The notes: generated by a model not told the origin, from the letters alone. DNA of 64,000 nucleotides from Rhizobium pisi (GCF_003938655.1 NZ_RJJT01000001.1:455782-519781), one strand, 5' to 3'; positions 36,769 to 47,354 are shown, numbered from the stretch's first letter. Translations and numbers: made by a program.

Positions 36769-37950
36769 TTGCAGCGCAAAAGCGACGTCATCGTCATCGG
36801 CGCCGGGGCGGCAGGCATGATGGCGGCCATCCGCGCGGGAAAGCGCGGCCGCTCAGTCGTGGTCCTCGACCATGCAAGGGCGCCCGGCGAGAAGATCCGC
36901 ATATCCGGCGGCGGGCGTTGCAATTTCACCAATATCCATGCAGGGCCGAAGAGCTTCCTTTCCGCCAATCCGCATTTCTGCAAATCCGCGCTCGCCCGTT
37001 TTACGCCGGCCGACTTCATCGCGATGGTCGATCGCCACGGTATTGCCTGGCACGAAAAGACGCTGGGCCAGCTTTTCTGCGACGATAGCGCCAAAGACAT
37101 CATCCGCATGCTGCTGGAGGAGATGCGCACAGCCGGCGCGGTGCTGCATCTCGGCACCGAGATATCAGGCGTCGAAAGGGCAGGCGAGGGCTTCCGCGTC
37201 TCCACCGGCCAGGGCGTCTACGAAGCGACCTCGCTGATCGTTGCGACCGGCGGCAAGTCGATCCCGAAAATGGGCGCCACCGGCTTTGCCTATCGCCTTG
37301 CGGAGCAGTTCGGCCTGGCCGTGCTCGAAACCCGCCCCGGCCTCGTGCCGCTGACGCTTGATCCCGGCCTGCTCGAAAGCATCGCGCCGCTTGCCGGCAT
37401 TTCCGCCCCGGCCGAAATCCGCCACGGCAGGAACGCGTTCCGCGAGGCTTTGCTTTTTACCCATCGGGGATTGAGCGGACCCGCCATCCTGCAGATCTCC
37501 TCCTATTGGCGCGAAGGTGACGAGATCGCCGTGGCGATCGAACCGGATATCGACATCGCGGCGCATCTGAAGTCGGCAAAGCAGCGCAGCGGCCGCCAGT
37601 CGCCACAGACGGCACTCGGCGAGATCCTGCCGAAACGGCTGGCGCAATTTCTGGCGGAACGCGAAAAAATCGCCGGCAACATGGCCGACCTGCCCGACAA
37701 GGCGCTGCTGCGCCTTGCCGCCGCAGCGCAGAGCTGGTCGATCAAGCCTTCTGGCTCGGAAGGCTACCGCACAGCCGAAGTGACGCTCGGCGGTATCGAT
37801 ACGGCTGCACTCGACTCGCGCAGTATGGAAGCAAAAGCCGTGCCCGGCCTCTATTTCATCGGCGAATGCGTCGACGTCACCGGCTGGCTCGGCGGCTATA
37901 ATTTCCAATGGGCATGGGCATCGGGATTTGCCGCCGGTGAATACGCCTGA
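36769..37950 (+). CDS. HI0933/YhiN-family FAD/NAD(P)-binding oxidoreductase
   Basis: The 393-residue flavoprotein starts with DVIVIGAGAAGMMAAIRAGK and contains the family motif EKIRISGGGRCNFTN. It also has SLIVATGGKSIPKMGATGFA, FTHRGLSGPAILQISSYW and the C-terminal FIGECVDVTGWLGGYNFQWA. Relatives are called YhiN or BaiN; the reaction is poorly defined. The start is TTG 36769, with GGGG upstream; no in-frame ATG gives a better one. It is divergent from the ligase gene by 128 bases. Confidence 0.9.
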   Translation: MQRKSDVIVIGAGAAGMMAAIRAGKRGRSVVVLDHARAPGEKIRISGGGRCNFTNIHAGPKSFLSANPHFCKSALARFTPADFIAMVDRHGIAWHEKTLGQLFCDDSAKDIIRMLLEEMRTAGAVLHLGTEISGVERAGEGFRVSTGQGVYEATSLIVATGGKSIPKMGATGFAYRLAEQFGLAVLETRPGLVPLTLDPGLLESIAPLAGISAPAEIRHGRNAFREALLFTHRGLSGPAILQISSYWREGDEIAVAIEPDIDIAAHLKSAKQRSGRQSPQTALGEILPKRLAQFLAEREKIAGNMADLPDKALLRLAAAAQSWSIKPSGSEGYRTAEVTLGGIDTAALDSRSMEAKAVPGLYFIGECVDVTGWLGGYNFQWAWASGFAAGEYA

Positions 37951-38147
37951 CGCTCCTTACCTCAGCCGTTATTCAGGAGGGCAGTACCCTTCCATGGGGC
38001 ATGTATTAGCAATAGCGATTCAAGACTTCTTAATAGAGGTGCGCCATCCTGTCTCAATTGGCGGTTTGCAAAGGTCTTCCTAGATTAAGCTTTACCAGCA
38101 AGCCGTTTTGTTGGATTGTTGTGTCAGTTAGAAGTGAGGTTTCGACG

Positions 38148-38291
38148 ATGACCAGAAACACACGACGCGCCCGTGCCATCGCAATTGCGCAGGCAAAGCC
38201 GAATGCCAGGATGGTCGCCCTGCGTTATCTGATGCTTGCCGCCGGCGCCACCGCCGCCAGCCTCGCATTGCTGCTGTCGCACTTCATCTGA
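38148..38291 (+). CDS. Small membrane protein, 47 residues
   Basis: A basic N-terminal part (residues 1-26, Arg/Lys-rich) precedes one hydrophobic helix YLMLAAGATAASLALLLSHF. The start ATG 38148 has GAGG 10 bases upstream; the frame is open to 38058 but without a ribosome site. I recognise no family. It is flanked by gaps of 197 and 309 bases in which I see no gene; the latter is AT-rich toward its middle and presumably contains the chemoreceptor promoter. Confidence 0.55.
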   Translation: MTRNTRRARAIAIAQAKPNARMVALRYLMLAAGATAASLALLLSHFI

Positions 38292-38600
38292 TCCTTTCCC
38301 GAGACCGGTGACGTCCCTGACGGATGTGATTGTCGCATAGCAGTGCTGCGCCCCACAATTTACAACTATTTCACCACCTTGGCTTAAGCCGCCATCTCTG
38401 CTTATCCGAAAATTAATATCTAATCTGACACAATTGTCCGCGAATATTTGGGCATCTCCAAGTTGTTTGGAAATGAACTGGCAATGACTGCCGCCTGGCC
38501 TCCGGGTTTCCCAATGTAATCAAGAACAGCTCGATGTGCACCCGGCTGGCGCCATGTGGCCGCCTGCGGGAGGAGTGGTGTATGAAAGGCCCGGAACGCA

Positions 38601-41132
38601 ATGTTGATTGACAAGATTCTTTCCCGCTTCAGGATCAAGACGAAAGTCCTGATCTTCGTTCTGCCCTTCGTGGTCACCATTTCGGCAGTGGGCCTCACGG
38701 GCCTCTACGCTTCGGGACTTCTGCAGGGCCGCATGGAAATCTCCAACAGCGTGCTGCAGTCGCTGAGCGGCTTCAAAGATCTTTACGGCTCGATGGACGA
38801 TTTCCTGCGCGTCACCAGTCCTGAGGCGCGCGACAAGCTGACCGCCGATCTGAAGACCCAGCAAGGCGTGCTCGATGCGACGCTGCATCAGGTCGGTGAT
38901 GAGGCAGCCGGCCGCGACAGCCTTGCCGAAGCGTCCAGCCGCACCAAGGACATATCGGGCGTCGTCGACAAGCTCTGGGCTCTGCATGAGCAGGAGCAGG
39001 CGCTGCACCAGCAGATCGATGCGGCGCAGAAGAGCCTGATCAGCACCCGTTTCACGGTCTCCTATCAGGCCGAGGAACTGCAGACCGCGCTCCAGCGCGA
39101 CGAAGGCGACGCCACCATCACCCTTCGCACCGCCGACCGCCTGCTGAAGGGCGGCGATTTCCTCGGCACCGTCGCCAGCGGCTACAGCAAGCCGCAGACG
39201 CCGCAAGACAAGATCGCCTTCATCAACGAACAGATGCCTGAGATCATCAAATCCCAGCGCCTCATCGCCATTTCGGTTCCAACCAATCAGAAGAACGTCA
39301 TCGACGCGCTGGCAGCGACCATCGACAGCATCAAGGCGATCGCCCAGATGCCCAGCCCGACCGACGATAACATCGCCGAACTCGGCCGCCTCGTTTCGCG
39401 CTTCCGCCAGACCTCGACCTATACGCAGCTGACTGCAACGCAGAAAATGCGCGAGGCGACGCAGCGCTTTGCCGAACTCGAGGGCCGTATCGCCCAGACC
39501 AACTCAGTACTTCAGGATACCCGGCGTCTCGAAAATTCCGTCTACTCGCTGCAGATCGTCCTTTCTGATTTCCTCGCCAATTCCAGCAAGGACAATCTCG
39601 TTCGCCTGCAGCAGCAGACCGGCACGCTTGGCAAGGACATGCAGGTGCTGACCACCAGCGCCAAGGGCATGGGCTTCGCCGAAGGCATATCAGGTGCGAT
39701 CCAGCCGGCGCTTGACGCCATCTCCGGCGGTGGCTCGAAGATCGTGGAGACGATCGGCGAGCGCGTCACGGCCTATGCAGCCGCCCGCCAGGAGCTCGAT
39801 CAAATCTGGACGAAACTCACCGATTTCGCCGAGTTGCAGAAACAGACGGCCGGCACTGAGCGGACCCAGGCAAACAGCATCTCTGTAATGACCACTGGTC
39901 TCGGCATTCTCCTGTCGATCCTCGGCGGTATCGCCTTGGTGTTGACGCTGCAGCGCCCGATCAGCCAGATCACCGGCGCCATGCGCCGCATCGCGGAAGG
40001 CGCGCTGGATACCAGCATCACCGGCGAACAGCGCTACGACGAAATCGGCGACATGGCCCGCGCGCTCGGCATCTTCAAGGAAAATGCCATCTCGAAGATC
40101 CGCATCGAGGAGCAAAGCGACGAGGAGCGCGCCGCCGCCGAACACGAGCGCCAGCGCAACGACGCCGAAAAGCGCGAGATGGATCGTCAGATCGAATTCG
40201 CGGTCAATCAGCTTGCCGCCGGCCTCGAGCGGATGTCGCAGGGTGATATCTCGACGACCATCGAAACGCCCTTCATCGGCCGTCTCGAACAGCTGCGCCA
40301 GGATTTCAACGGTTCGATGATGCGCCTGCAGGCCACGATGAGCCAGATCCGCGACAATGTCGAACTGATCCAGGGCAACGGCAACCAGATGGCCCAATCG
40401 GCCGAAGATCTTTCCAAGCGCACCGAACAGCAGGCCGCCTCGCTTGAAGAGACTGCGGCAGCCGTCGACGAGATCACCGTCACGGTCCGCTCGTCGGCAG
40501 AACGCGCCAAGGATGCCGACCAGATCGTCCGCCAGGCCAAGCGCAGCGCCGACGATTCCGCCGTCGTCGTCAGCAACGCGATCGACGCGATGGGCCGCAT
40601 CGAGGACGCCGCGCGCCAGATCGAGCAGATCATCGGCGTCATCGACGAGATTGCCTTCCAGACCAACCTCTTGGCGCTGAATGCCGGCATCGAGGCGGCG
40701 CGCGCCGGCGAAGCCGGCAAGGGCTTTGCGGTCGTCGCCATGGAAGTCCGCGAACTTGCCCAGCGCTCCGCAGCCGCGGCGCAGGAGATCAAGGGGCTGA
40801 TCAACAAGTCGACCAACGAGGTCAGCTCCGGCTCGCAGTTCGTGCAGGAAACCGGCACGGTGCTTGCCAAGATCAGCGCCCAGATCGTCACGATCAGCCA
40901 GCATGTCGAGATGATCGCCCGCGCCAGCCACGACCAGTCCAATGCGCTCCAGAGCGTCAACGCGACCGTCAACCAGATGGACCAGATGACCCAGCAGAAC
41001 GCCGCCATGGTGGAGGAGACAACCGCCGCCAGCCGCGAACTCGCCGACGAGGCGGATTCATTGCGCCGTCTCATCCAGCAGTTCAAGATCGACGGCGAGG
41101 CAAGCGAAGCGCCGGTCTACCGCGCCGCCTGA
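38601..41132 (+). CDS. Methyl-accepting chemotaxis protein with helical sensor
   Basis: An 843-residue chemoreceptor. Membrane helix one is at about 16-36 and helix two near 437-456 (GLGILLSILGGIALVLTLQR). Between them lies a long, mostly helical periplasmic domain of about 400 residues. HAMP follows (QISQ-type at 455-505), then a second linker and the signalling hairpin with [20 protein letters not shown]. No C-terminal pentapeptide for CheR binding is seen. The ligand is unknown. A strong terminator follows. Confidence 0.93.
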   Translation: MLIDKILSRFRIKTKVLIFVLPFVVTISAVGLTGLYASGLLQGRMEISNSVLQSLSGFKDLYGSMDDFLRVTSPEARDKLTADLKTQQGVLDATLHQVGDEAAGRDSLAEASSRTKDISGVVDKLWALHEQEQALHQQIDAAQKSLISTRFTVSYQAEELQTALQRDEGDATITLRTADRLLKGGDFLGTVASGYSKPQTPQDKIAFINEQMPEIIKSQRLIAISVPTNQKNVIDALAATIDSIKAIAQMPSPTDDNIAELGRLVSRFRQTSTYTQLTATQKMREATQRFAELEGRIAQTNSVLQDTRRLENSVYSLQIVLSDFLANSSKDNLVRLQQQTGTLGKDMQVLTTSAKGMGFAEGISGAIQPALDAISGGGSKIVETIGERVTAYAAARQELDQIWTKLTDFAELQKQTAGTERTQANSISVMTTGLGILLSILGGIALVLTLQRPISQITGAMRRIAEGALDTSITGEQRYDEIGDMARALGIFKENAISKIRIEEQSDEERAAAEHERQRNDAEKREMDRQIEFAVNQLAAGLERMSQGDISTTIETPFIGRLEQLRQDFNGSMMRLQATMSQIRDNVELIQGNGNQMAQSAEDLSKRTEQQAASLEETAAAVDEITVTVRSSAERAKDADQIVRQAKRSADDSAVVVSNAIDAMGRIEDAARQIEQIIGVIDEIAFQTNLLALNAGIEAARAGEAGKGFAVVAMEVRELAQRSAAAAQEIKGLINKSTNEVSSGSQFVQETGTVLAKISAQIVTISQHVEMIARASHDQSNALQSVNATVNQMDQMTQQNAAMVEETTAASRELADEADSLRRLIQQFKIDGEASEAPVYRAA

Positions 41133-41158
41133 TCGTCGATCGATCCTGTCTTCCTTCG

Positions 41159-41188
41159 AACGGCCCCAGGTTTTCCGGGGCCGTTTTT
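41159..41188 (+). terminator. Terminator after the first chemoreceptor gene
   Basis: AACGGCCCC (41159-41167) pairs with GGGGCCGTT (41177-41185) and is followed by TTT. The gap to the next gene (to 41367) holds no gene. Confidence 0.9.
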
Positions 41189-41367
41189 GTTTATCGTGCA
41201 AGAACGCGAAGATGGAGGAGATTGGAGCGGTGGAGGGATCGGCCGAATGCCGGGCATCCATTGCATGGAAATGACACGGAGTAATATCTCGGGCGACCCT
41301 GATTTACGGAAAATTTTCCTTAATGCTTTTGGCTTAATTTAGCCTCGATTTATCTCCGGGGGTTTTG

Positions 41368-43215
41368 ATGCTGCGCCTTTTCTCTTCGTCGATCGTACGC
41401 CAGATCGTTGCGATCACGCTGTTTCTGCTGGCGATCAGCACAGCCGCCATCGTCGGCGTGACCTACTACAATCTGAGCCGCTACGTCATGGACGGGGCCG
41501 TCTCCGACGCGAGGGACGCCACCCGCTCCATGGCCGTCCTTTATGCGGCGGCCGATCAGGCTGCAAAGATCGAGCTGAAGGACAACCAGCTCTCCACCGT
41601 CACGGAAGACGCCATTCCGACTCTGGCCGATCATTCGCTGGTCGACCGGACTGCTCAGTCGATCGCGGGTGTTGCGACCATCTTCCAGAAACAGGGCGGC
41701 GACTACGTCCGCATCTCTACAAACGTCAAGAAGGAAAACGGTGATCGCGCCGTCGGCACCAAGCTCGTGGCAGATCACCCCGCCCAACCGGTTCTCGCCA
41801 GGGGGGAGGCCTATTATGGTCCGGCGGAGCTCTTCGGCCGCAAGTTCATGACCGGCTATTTCTCCATCAAGAACGCATCGAGCGCCAATGTCGGCATTCT
41901 TTTCATCGGCATTCCGATGGAGGTCTATTACCAGCACATGTATCATCTGCAGATGCTGGTTCTCGGCGCCGGCCTCATCGTCATGCTCATCGTCGGGGTT
42001 CTCGCCTTCTATGCGATCCGCTTGTCGGTGAAGCCTTTGCAGGCGTTGACGGCGAGCGTCCGCTCGATTTCCTCGGGCGATCTGGAGGGGGCGATCCCTT
42101 GTGTCGATAAGAAGAACGAGTTTGGCGACATCGGCCGAGCCCTGGCGCTTTTCAGTGACAGCGCCCGCGCCAGGCGCGACCTGGAAATGCAGGCCGCCGA
42201 ACAGCGTGCTTTGAGCGATGCCGAACGCGCAAGAAACGATGCCGACAAGCGCTCGCTCGACAGCCAGATCGACTTTGCCGTCAACCAGCTTGCGGCCGGC
42301 CTCGGGCGCCTGTCGCAGGGCGATGTCTCTCAGACGATCGGCACGCCCTTCGTCGGCAGGCTCGAGCAGTTGCGCGTTGATTTCAACGCCTCCCTCCTGC
42401 GGCTCCAGGATACGCTCTCCGGTATCCGCGACAGCGCCTCGACGATCCAGCGCAACAGCGGCGCCGTCTCGGCCTCCACCGGTGAGCTTTCCAAACGCAC
42501 CGAGGCGCAGGCCGCCAGCCTTGAAGAGACCGCGGCTGCGGTTGAGCAGATTACCGTGACGGTGCGCTCCTCGGCGGAACGTGCACGCGAGGCGAACAAT
42601 GTCGTGGCTGCGACCAAGCGCACGGCCGACAATTCCGGCGCCGTCGTCGGCGATGCCGTCGCCGCCATGGAGCGTATCGAGCAGGCTTCGCAGCGCATCG
42701 AGCAGATCATCGAAGTGATCGACGACATCGCCTTCCAGACCAATCTCCTGGCGCTCAACGCCGGCATCGAGGCGGCGCGCGCCGGCGAGGCGGGCAAGGG
42801 TTTTGCCGTCGTCGCCCAGGAGGTCCGCGAACTCGCCCAACGTTCAGCCGACGCCGCGCGTGAGATCAAGTCGCTGATCGAGACATCCAGCCGCGAGGTG
42901 ACGGCAGGCTCCGAGCTGGTCCAGAAGACCGGCAGCGTCCTTGCCTCGATCAGCCACGAGATCATCGCGATCAGCGGCCATGTCGAGACCATCGCGACCG
43001 CAAGCCGGGATCAGTCGGCCGCGTTGCAGGAGGTCAACGGTTCGGTCAACGCGATGGACCAGATGACCCAGAAGAACGCATCGATGGTCGCCGAGACGAC
43101 GCAGGCAAGCCGCCTGCTCGCCGGCGAAGCCGATACGCTGATGGCGCTGATCGAGCGCTTCCGCATCGTCGCAGAATCGGCACCTTCTCATCTCGGAAGC
43201 AGAAAAGTCGCCTGA
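41368..43215 (+). CDS. Methyl-accepting chemotaxis protein with Cache-type sensor
   Basis: A 615-residue chemoreceptor. Helix one is near residues 10-32 and helix two around [20 protein letters not shown] (about 195-215). The periplasmic domain of about 160 residues has the [16 protein letters not shown] segment and a YYGPAELFG block typical of Cache_3-Cache_2 domains that sense small carboxylates or amino acids. HAMP and the signalling hairpin [20 protein letters not shown] follow. The C-terminal half is very like the preceding receptor, so the pair probably shares a common signalling module with different sensors. The start ATG has GGGG upstream. Confidence 0.93.
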   Translation: MLRLFSSSIVRQIVAITLFLLAISTAAIVGVTYYNLSRYVMDGAVSDARDATRSMAVLYAAADQAAKIELKDNQLSTVTEDAIPTLADHSLVDRTAQSIAGVATIFQKQGGDYVRISTNVKKENGDRAVGTKLVADHPAQPVLARGEAYYGPAELFGRKFMTGYFSIKNASSANVGILFIGIPMEVYYQHMYHLQMLVLGAGLIVMLIVGVLAFYAIRLSVKPLQALTASVRSISSGDLEGAIPCVDKKNEFGDIGRALALFSDSARARRDLEMQAAEQRALSDAERARNDADKRSLDSQIDFAVNQLAAGLGRLSQGDVSQTIGTPFVGRLEQLRVDFNASLLRLQDTLSGIRDSASTIQRNSGAVSASTGELSKRTEAQAASLEETAAAVEQITVTVRSSAERAREANNVVAATKRTADNSGAVVGDAVAAMERIEQASQRIEQIIEVIDDIAFQTNLLALNAGIEAARAGEAGKGFAVVAQEVRELAQRSADAAREIKSLIETSSREVTAGSELVQKTGSVLASISHEIIAISGHVETIATASRDQSAALQEVNGSVNAMDQMTQKNASMVAETTQASRLLAGEADTLMALIERFRIVAESAPSHLGSRKVA

Positions 43216-43421
43216 GCCCCACAGTTGCAACTGCCGCGAAAGCGCGCCGCTGTGGGGCGCTTTCCCCAGTTGAACTTGGGCGATGTCAGCCAGGCGGCGA
43301 AGCGAATGAGGCTGCTATCTCCGAACTCGGCATAGAATCTATCCTCCGCCGCCTTGCTGGCGCATGGCGGGCGATAGTGCCGATATCCCTGGACACCTGC
43401 GAGGGTGATCATGTCGATCAT
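43188..43421 (-). CDS. Possible small protein antisense to the chemoreceptor end
   Basis: A 77-residue frame starting ATG 43421 with AAAGGA at good spacing. It contains [19 protein letters not shown] and a second part [13 protein letters not shown]. It diverges from the LysR-type gene and its last 28 bases overlap the chemoreceptor gene; its 3' end also crosses the hairpin at 43216-43258. I recognise no family. The ribosome site is the main argument in favour and the overlap the main one against. Confidence 0.4.
   Translation of the reverse strand: MIDMITLAGVQGYRHYRPPCASKAAEDRFYAEFGDSSLIRFAAWLTSPKFNWGKRPTAARFRGSCNCGAQATFLLPR
43216..43258 (+). terminator. Hairpin after the second chemoreceptor gene
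   Basis: Arms GCCCCACAG (43216-43224) and CTGTGGGGC (43250-43258) directly follow the chemoreceptor stop and are followed by GCTTTCCCC. A 25-base loop makes it weaker than the terminator after the first receptor. Confidence 0.55.
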
Positions 43422-43510
43422 GGTAATGTCCTTTCCTGTAGAAGACATCACTGATGTAGGCATCGAATTTCTCTTCATAAACGGACAAAACCCCGCTATG
43501 TTTTTCATTG

Positions 43511-44380
43511 ATGAAAAACGCGAATTGGGATTCCTATCAGCTTTTCCTGCAGGTCGCCCGGCTCGGCGGATTGACGGGGGCAAGCACCGCAAGCGGGCTC
43601 AGCCCGGCAACGGTCGGCCGGCGCATGCTCGATCTCGAACAGGAGATCGGCCGCGGATTGTTTTCGCGCAGCCAGACCGGCTACCGTCTGACGCCGGACG
43701 GCCAGGCGCTGCTCGATCATCTTCATGAGATGGAAGCCGCCGCCCGTAAGGTGGAGGCGTGGCGGCAATCCGGTGAGGGCGGCGCGACCGTCAGGATCGC
43801 CGCCGGTACCTGGGTCGCCTGGCTGCTGACGGAGAATTTTGCCGCGATCCGCATGCCGGGCGATGCTTTCGCCATTTCGCTGACCATCGGCGAAGCGCGC
43901 GCAAGCCTTGCCTATCGCGAGAGCGATATCGGCATTCGCGCCTTCGAGCCGGAGGAAACCAATCTTGCAGCCCGTCTGCTCGGAGACGTGGCCTACGCCG
44001 TCTATACCAGACGCAATGCCGCCGAGACCGACGACCGCTGGATTGCGGTCGCTGAGGAGGAGGCGATATCGGCCTATCTGCGCTGGCCGCACGCCAACGC
44101 CGCGGCAGGCATCGTCGCCACCGTCAACCGACCGCGTTCGCTGCCGGATCTCGTGCGCGCCGGCGCCGGCAAAACAGTACTTCCCTGTTTCGTCGGCGAT
44201 CTCCATCCGGAATTGCAGCGGCAGGGCGGCGATCTGCCGGAATTGCGCCACCGGCAATGGATCGTCATGAATGCCGAAGACCGTCATCGCCCGGAGATCC
44301 GCACCGTCGCCGACCGCATGACCAAGCTCATCAGAAGTTATGCCGATCTCTTCGCCGGAAAACGACCGCGCCGCGGTTAG
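43511..44380 (+). CDS. LysR-family transcriptional regulator
   Basis: The 289-residue protein has an N-terminal winged HTH with FLQVARLGGLTGASTASGLS and PATVGRRMLDLEQEIG, then a substrate-binding-type domain (about 90-285). The target is not evident: the genes around it are a small doubtful frame and a convergent LuxR-type gene. ATG 43511 is used; no clear ribosome site is visible. Confidence 0.88.
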   Translation: MKNANWDSYQLFLQVARLGGLTGASTASGLSPATVGRRMLDLEQEIGRGLFSRSQTGYRLTPDGQALLDHLHEMEAAARKVEAWRQSGEGGATVRIAAGTWVAWLLTENFAAIRMPGDAFAISLTIGEARASLAYRESDIGIRAFEPEETNLAARLLGDVAYAVYTRRNAAETDDRWIAVAEEEAISAYLRWPHANAAAGIVATVNRPRSLPDLVRAGAGKTVLPCFVGDLHPELQRQGGDLPELRHRQWIVMNAEDRHRPEIRTVADRMTKLIRSYADLFAGKRPRRG

Positions 44381-44396
44381 GCAATTCCAGCAAAAG

Positions 44397-45527
44397 CTAC
44401 GGCATCAGCCGGCGCACCAGCGCCACCTGGCTGTTCACTCCCAGCTTGGAATAGATGCTCTTCAGGTGCGAGCGGGCCGTCTCATAGCTGACATCGTGTG
44501 TCGTGGCCGCCTCCCGCAGGGAAAGCCCGTCGGCGATCGCAGACGCGATGCGCATCTCGGCGGCCGTCAGTTGTTTGTCGCGTGTCAGCGCTTCATTGAT
44601 ATCGGCCCTTAGCGCCGCGCCTGTCCGCTCGATGATGAGCGCTATCGTCGGGCCTTCCAGGAAGGTGGTGATGAAATCCGATTGCAGCCTGACGAGCGTG
44701 CATTTGACGCTGCCGTCTTTCGTCTTGACGAGCGACGACGACGGCGGCGCGCTGGCCAACGCATGATGGTGGCTCAGCATGTCGAACTGGGCGCTCAGCG
44801 CCGTATCGCCGATGACGATCCGTCCGGACACGCCGATGCCGATCCCGACACCCTCGGCAAGCATCCGTTCCGCGGCCTTGTTAAACGAGCGGATCTGCCG
44901 GTCCTCGCCGAGGTAAACGATGCCGACGCCGATGGCGTCGAAGAGCACCAGCCGGCTTTCATCGTTCTGGGAATCGCGACGGTCGCGTCGAACGAACTCG
45001 AAGGCGCGCTTGAGATGCGGCGCAAGATCGCTCAGCAGATCGGCATTCGCCCGGTTGCGATCGGGATCGGCCGAAGAGGTCAGCGTCGACAGGTTGAAGG
45101 ACCGGCCGTTCTCCCGCATGATGGTGACGCCGACGCTGCTTTCGCAGCCGATCGTGCGGATGAAGTCGTTGTAGAATTCGGTCTTGAGGAGGTCGCTGCG
45201 CGGCAGCATCTGTTCGGCGATGACGCCGAGCCCGACCGGCCGGACAGCGGCTTTGGGCATCCAGGGATTGATCTTTGCATAGTAGCGATTGTAGGCCTCG
45301 ACTTCCGCATCCTGAATGCCGGAGGCAAGTGACAGGCCACCGGTGCGAGCGATAGAATCATGAAAGAACAGCGTGGATTTCCCATCCGGCATCGTCTCGT
45401 TCAGCGCGTCGAGAAAAGCCTGCCATGTCGTCTCACCGAAGAGCGCGGCGTAGATCAGATCGGTCAAGGCTTCGAGTCTGGGGTGCGGCGCGCCGGGCAT
45501 GGGCAATTCCGTTCGAAGATGACCCAT
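44397..45527 (-). CDS. LuxR-type (GerE HTH) transcriptional regulator
   Basis: A 376-residue regulator. The C-terminal HTH is LTAAEMRIASAIADGLSLRE followed by SYETARSHLKSIYSKLGV. The middle (about 185-300) resembles a PAS-like sensor (FDAIGVGIVYLGEDRQIRSF). I see no N-acyl-homoserine-lactone binding signature, so a quorum role is not indicated. ATG 45527 is used; ATG 45500 is a reasonable alternative and neither has a strong ribosome site. It is convergent with the LysR-type gene, 16 bases apart. Confidence 0.85.
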   Translation of the reverse strand: MGHLRTELPMPGAPHPRLEALTDLIYAALFGETTWQAFLDALNETMPDGKSTLFFHDSIARTGGLSLASGIQDAEVEAYNRYYAKINPWMPKAAVRPVGLGVIAEQMLPRSDLLKTEFYNDFIRTIGCESSVGVTIMRENGRSFNLSTLTSSADPDRNRANADLLSDLAPHLKRAFEFVRRDRRDSQNDESRLVLFDAIGVGIVYLGEDRQIRSFNKAAERMLAEGVGIGIGVSGRIVIGDTALSAQFDMLSHHHALASAPPSSSLVKTKDGSVKCTLVRLQSDFITTFLEGPTIALIIERTGAALRADINEALTRDKQLTAAEMRIASAIADGLSLREAATTHDVSYETARSHLKSIYSKLGVNSQVALVRRLMP

Positions 45528-45666
45528 TATGGCTCGGCTTCGCGGCACTGACAATTGCGGCAAATGTGACGGCCGTGCGTCGCGCGCGGATAGGGCGCCC
45601 GCGCATCTTCTGGGATGCGCGGGTGCCCTGATTGGGAACAGGGCCGAAATCGTCGACCGCCTTTCG

Positions 45667-45903
45667 TCAATGCCGGTTGGTGACGACGACTGGAATGAGC
45701 AGATCGCCCCAGTTGCCGTCGCCACCATGATGGCGGGCCGAACGGACCAGCTCGACCGAGACGCCGGCCTCGACGGCTTTCATTACCGATTGGTTCAGCC
45801 GATGCAGGTCGTTGGCAAGCATGCGGATCGTCGTCTGCTGATCCTCGCTCATGCTTGATGTCTGCTCCTCGGCCCGTTCTCTGACGCGTGAAATGGATGC
45901 CAT
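45667..45903 (-). CDS. Small conserved-looking protein downstream of aceA
   Basis: A 78-residue soluble protein: charged helical first half (MASISRVRERAEEQTSSMSE) and C-terminal GDLLIPVVVTNRH. The ribosome site GAGGAGG is strong and the gene starts 21 bases after the isocitrate lyase stop, so the two are probably cotranscribed. I recognise no domain. Confidence 0.7.
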   Translation of the reverse strand: MASISRVRERAEEQTSSMSEDQQTTIRMLANDLHRLNQSVMKAVEAGVSVELVRSARHHGGDGNWGDLLIPVVVTNRH

Positions 45904-45924
45904 GGTCTTCTCCTCCTCTTCGGG

Positions 45925-47214
45925 TTATTCCGCAGCCGGCTTGAACTGCGCATGTTCGGTGGAATCGTGCATCGCCGTGGTCGAAGACCGACCGCCGGTG
46001 ATGGCGAGCGACACTGCGTCGAAATAGCCGGTGCCGACCTCGCGCTGATGCTTGGTGGCGGTATAGCCGTTGGCCTCGGCGGCGAATTCCGCCTGCTGCA
46101 GCTCGGAATAGGCCGACATCTGCCGCTGCCGGTAGCCGCGCGCCAGTTCGTACATGCCGTAGTTCAGCTGATGGAAGCCGGCGAGCGTAATGAACTGGAA
46201 CTTGTAGCCCATCGCGCCGAGCTCGCGCTGGAACTTTGCAATCGTCGCCTCGTCGAGGTTCTTCTTCCAGTTGAAGGAAGGCGAGCAATTATAGGCGAGC
46301 AGCTTGCCGGGATGGATCTTGTGCACGCCTTCGGCAAAGCGCCGCGCCTGTTCCAGATCCGGCTTCGAGGTCTCGCACCAAATGAGATCGCAATGCGGCG
46401 CATAGGCCACGGCCCTAGCGATACACGGCTCGATGCCGTTTCTGACCTGGTAGAAGCCTTCGACGGTGCGCCCAGCATCATAATCGACGAAAGGTTGGTC
46501 GCGCTCGTCGATATCGGATGTCAGGAGCTTTGCCGCCTCCGCATCGGTGCGGGCGATGACGAGCGTCGCAACGCCCATGACGTCGGCGGCCAGCCGGGCG
46601 GCGTCGAGATTGCGGATATGGGCGGCCGTCGGGATCAGCACCTTGCCGCCGAGATGGCCGCATTTCTTCTCCGAGGCAAGCTGGTCCTCGAAGTGGACGC
46701 CGGCAGCACCCGCCTCGATATAGGCCTTCATGATCTCGAAGGCATTGAGCGGCCCGCCGAAGCCGGCCTCCGCATCGGCGACGATCGGCGCGAACCAGGT
46801 GTCGACGGAAAGTCCCTGGCCTTCCGACGTCTCGATCTGATCGGCGCGCTGCAGCGTGCGATTGATACGCTTGGCAAGCTCCGGCCCGGCATTGGCCGGA
46901 TAGAGAGACTGATCGGGATACATCGCCGATGCCGTGTTGGCGTCGGCCGCCACCTGCCAGCCGGAGAGGTAGATCGCCTTCAGCCCGGCGCGCACCATCT
47001 GCATGGCCTGGTTGCCGGAAAGCGCACCGAGCGCATTGACGAAATCCTCCTGGTGCAGAAGCCGCCACAACCGATCTGCTCCCATTTCGGCAAGCGTATG
47101 GCGTAGCGCGACCGAGCCCCTGAGCCGGGCCACATCATCGGCCGAGTAGGGCCTCTCGATGCCGTCGAAACGGTCCGTGGGTGCGTTTGGGACTAGTTTG
47201 TAAAAATCGGTCAT
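45925..47214 (-). CDS. aceA: Isocitrate lyase
   Basis: Cleaves isocitrate to glyoxylate and succinate in the glyoxylate shunt, needed for growth on acetate or fatty acids. The active-site signature [12 protein letters not shown] is present, as are [15 protein letters not shown] and [14 protein letters not shown]. The 429-residue length from ATG 47214 (ribosome site GAGGAG) is normal; the frame is open upstream but those residues are not aceA-like. It is divergent from the acyl-responsive XRE regulator at 47405. Confidence 0.97.
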   Translation of the reverse strand: MTDFYKLVPNAPTDRFDGIERPYSADDVARLRGSVALRHTLAEMGADRLWRLLHQEDFVNALGALSGNQAMQMVRAGLKAIYLSGWQVAADANTASAMYPDQSLYPANAGPELAKRINRTLQRADQIETSEGQGLSVDTWFAPIVADAEAGFGGPLNAFEIMKAYIEAGAAGVHFEDQLASEKKCGHLGGKVLIPTAAHIRNLDAARLAADVMGVATLVIARTDAEAAKLLTSDIDERDQPFVDYDAGRTVEGFYQVRNGIEPCIARAVAYAPHCDLIWCETSKPDLEQARRFAEGVHKIHPGKLLAYNCSPSFNWKKNLDEATIAKFQRELGAMGYKFQFITLAGFHQLNYGMYELARGYRQRQMSAYSELQQAEFAAEANGYTATKHQREVGTGYFDAVSLAITGGRSSTTAMHDSTEHAQFKPAAE

Positions 47215-47354
47215 GCTGCTCTCCTCACTGGAAGTCTGTTTCAAAATGCTCCATGACAAGATTGACAATATCGCGCGGAATGACCAGAAAAACCTTTGAT
47301 TTCGGGGCCAGAAAGGAGTTAAGATGAGGAGGATTGACAGAGCGGCGCTGTGAA

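Noticed and set aside
44397..45527. Quorum-sensing role for the LuxR-type gene
   Set aside because: Only the GerE-type HTH is recognisable; no acyl-homoserine-lactone binding residues or neighbouring synthase gene are visible.
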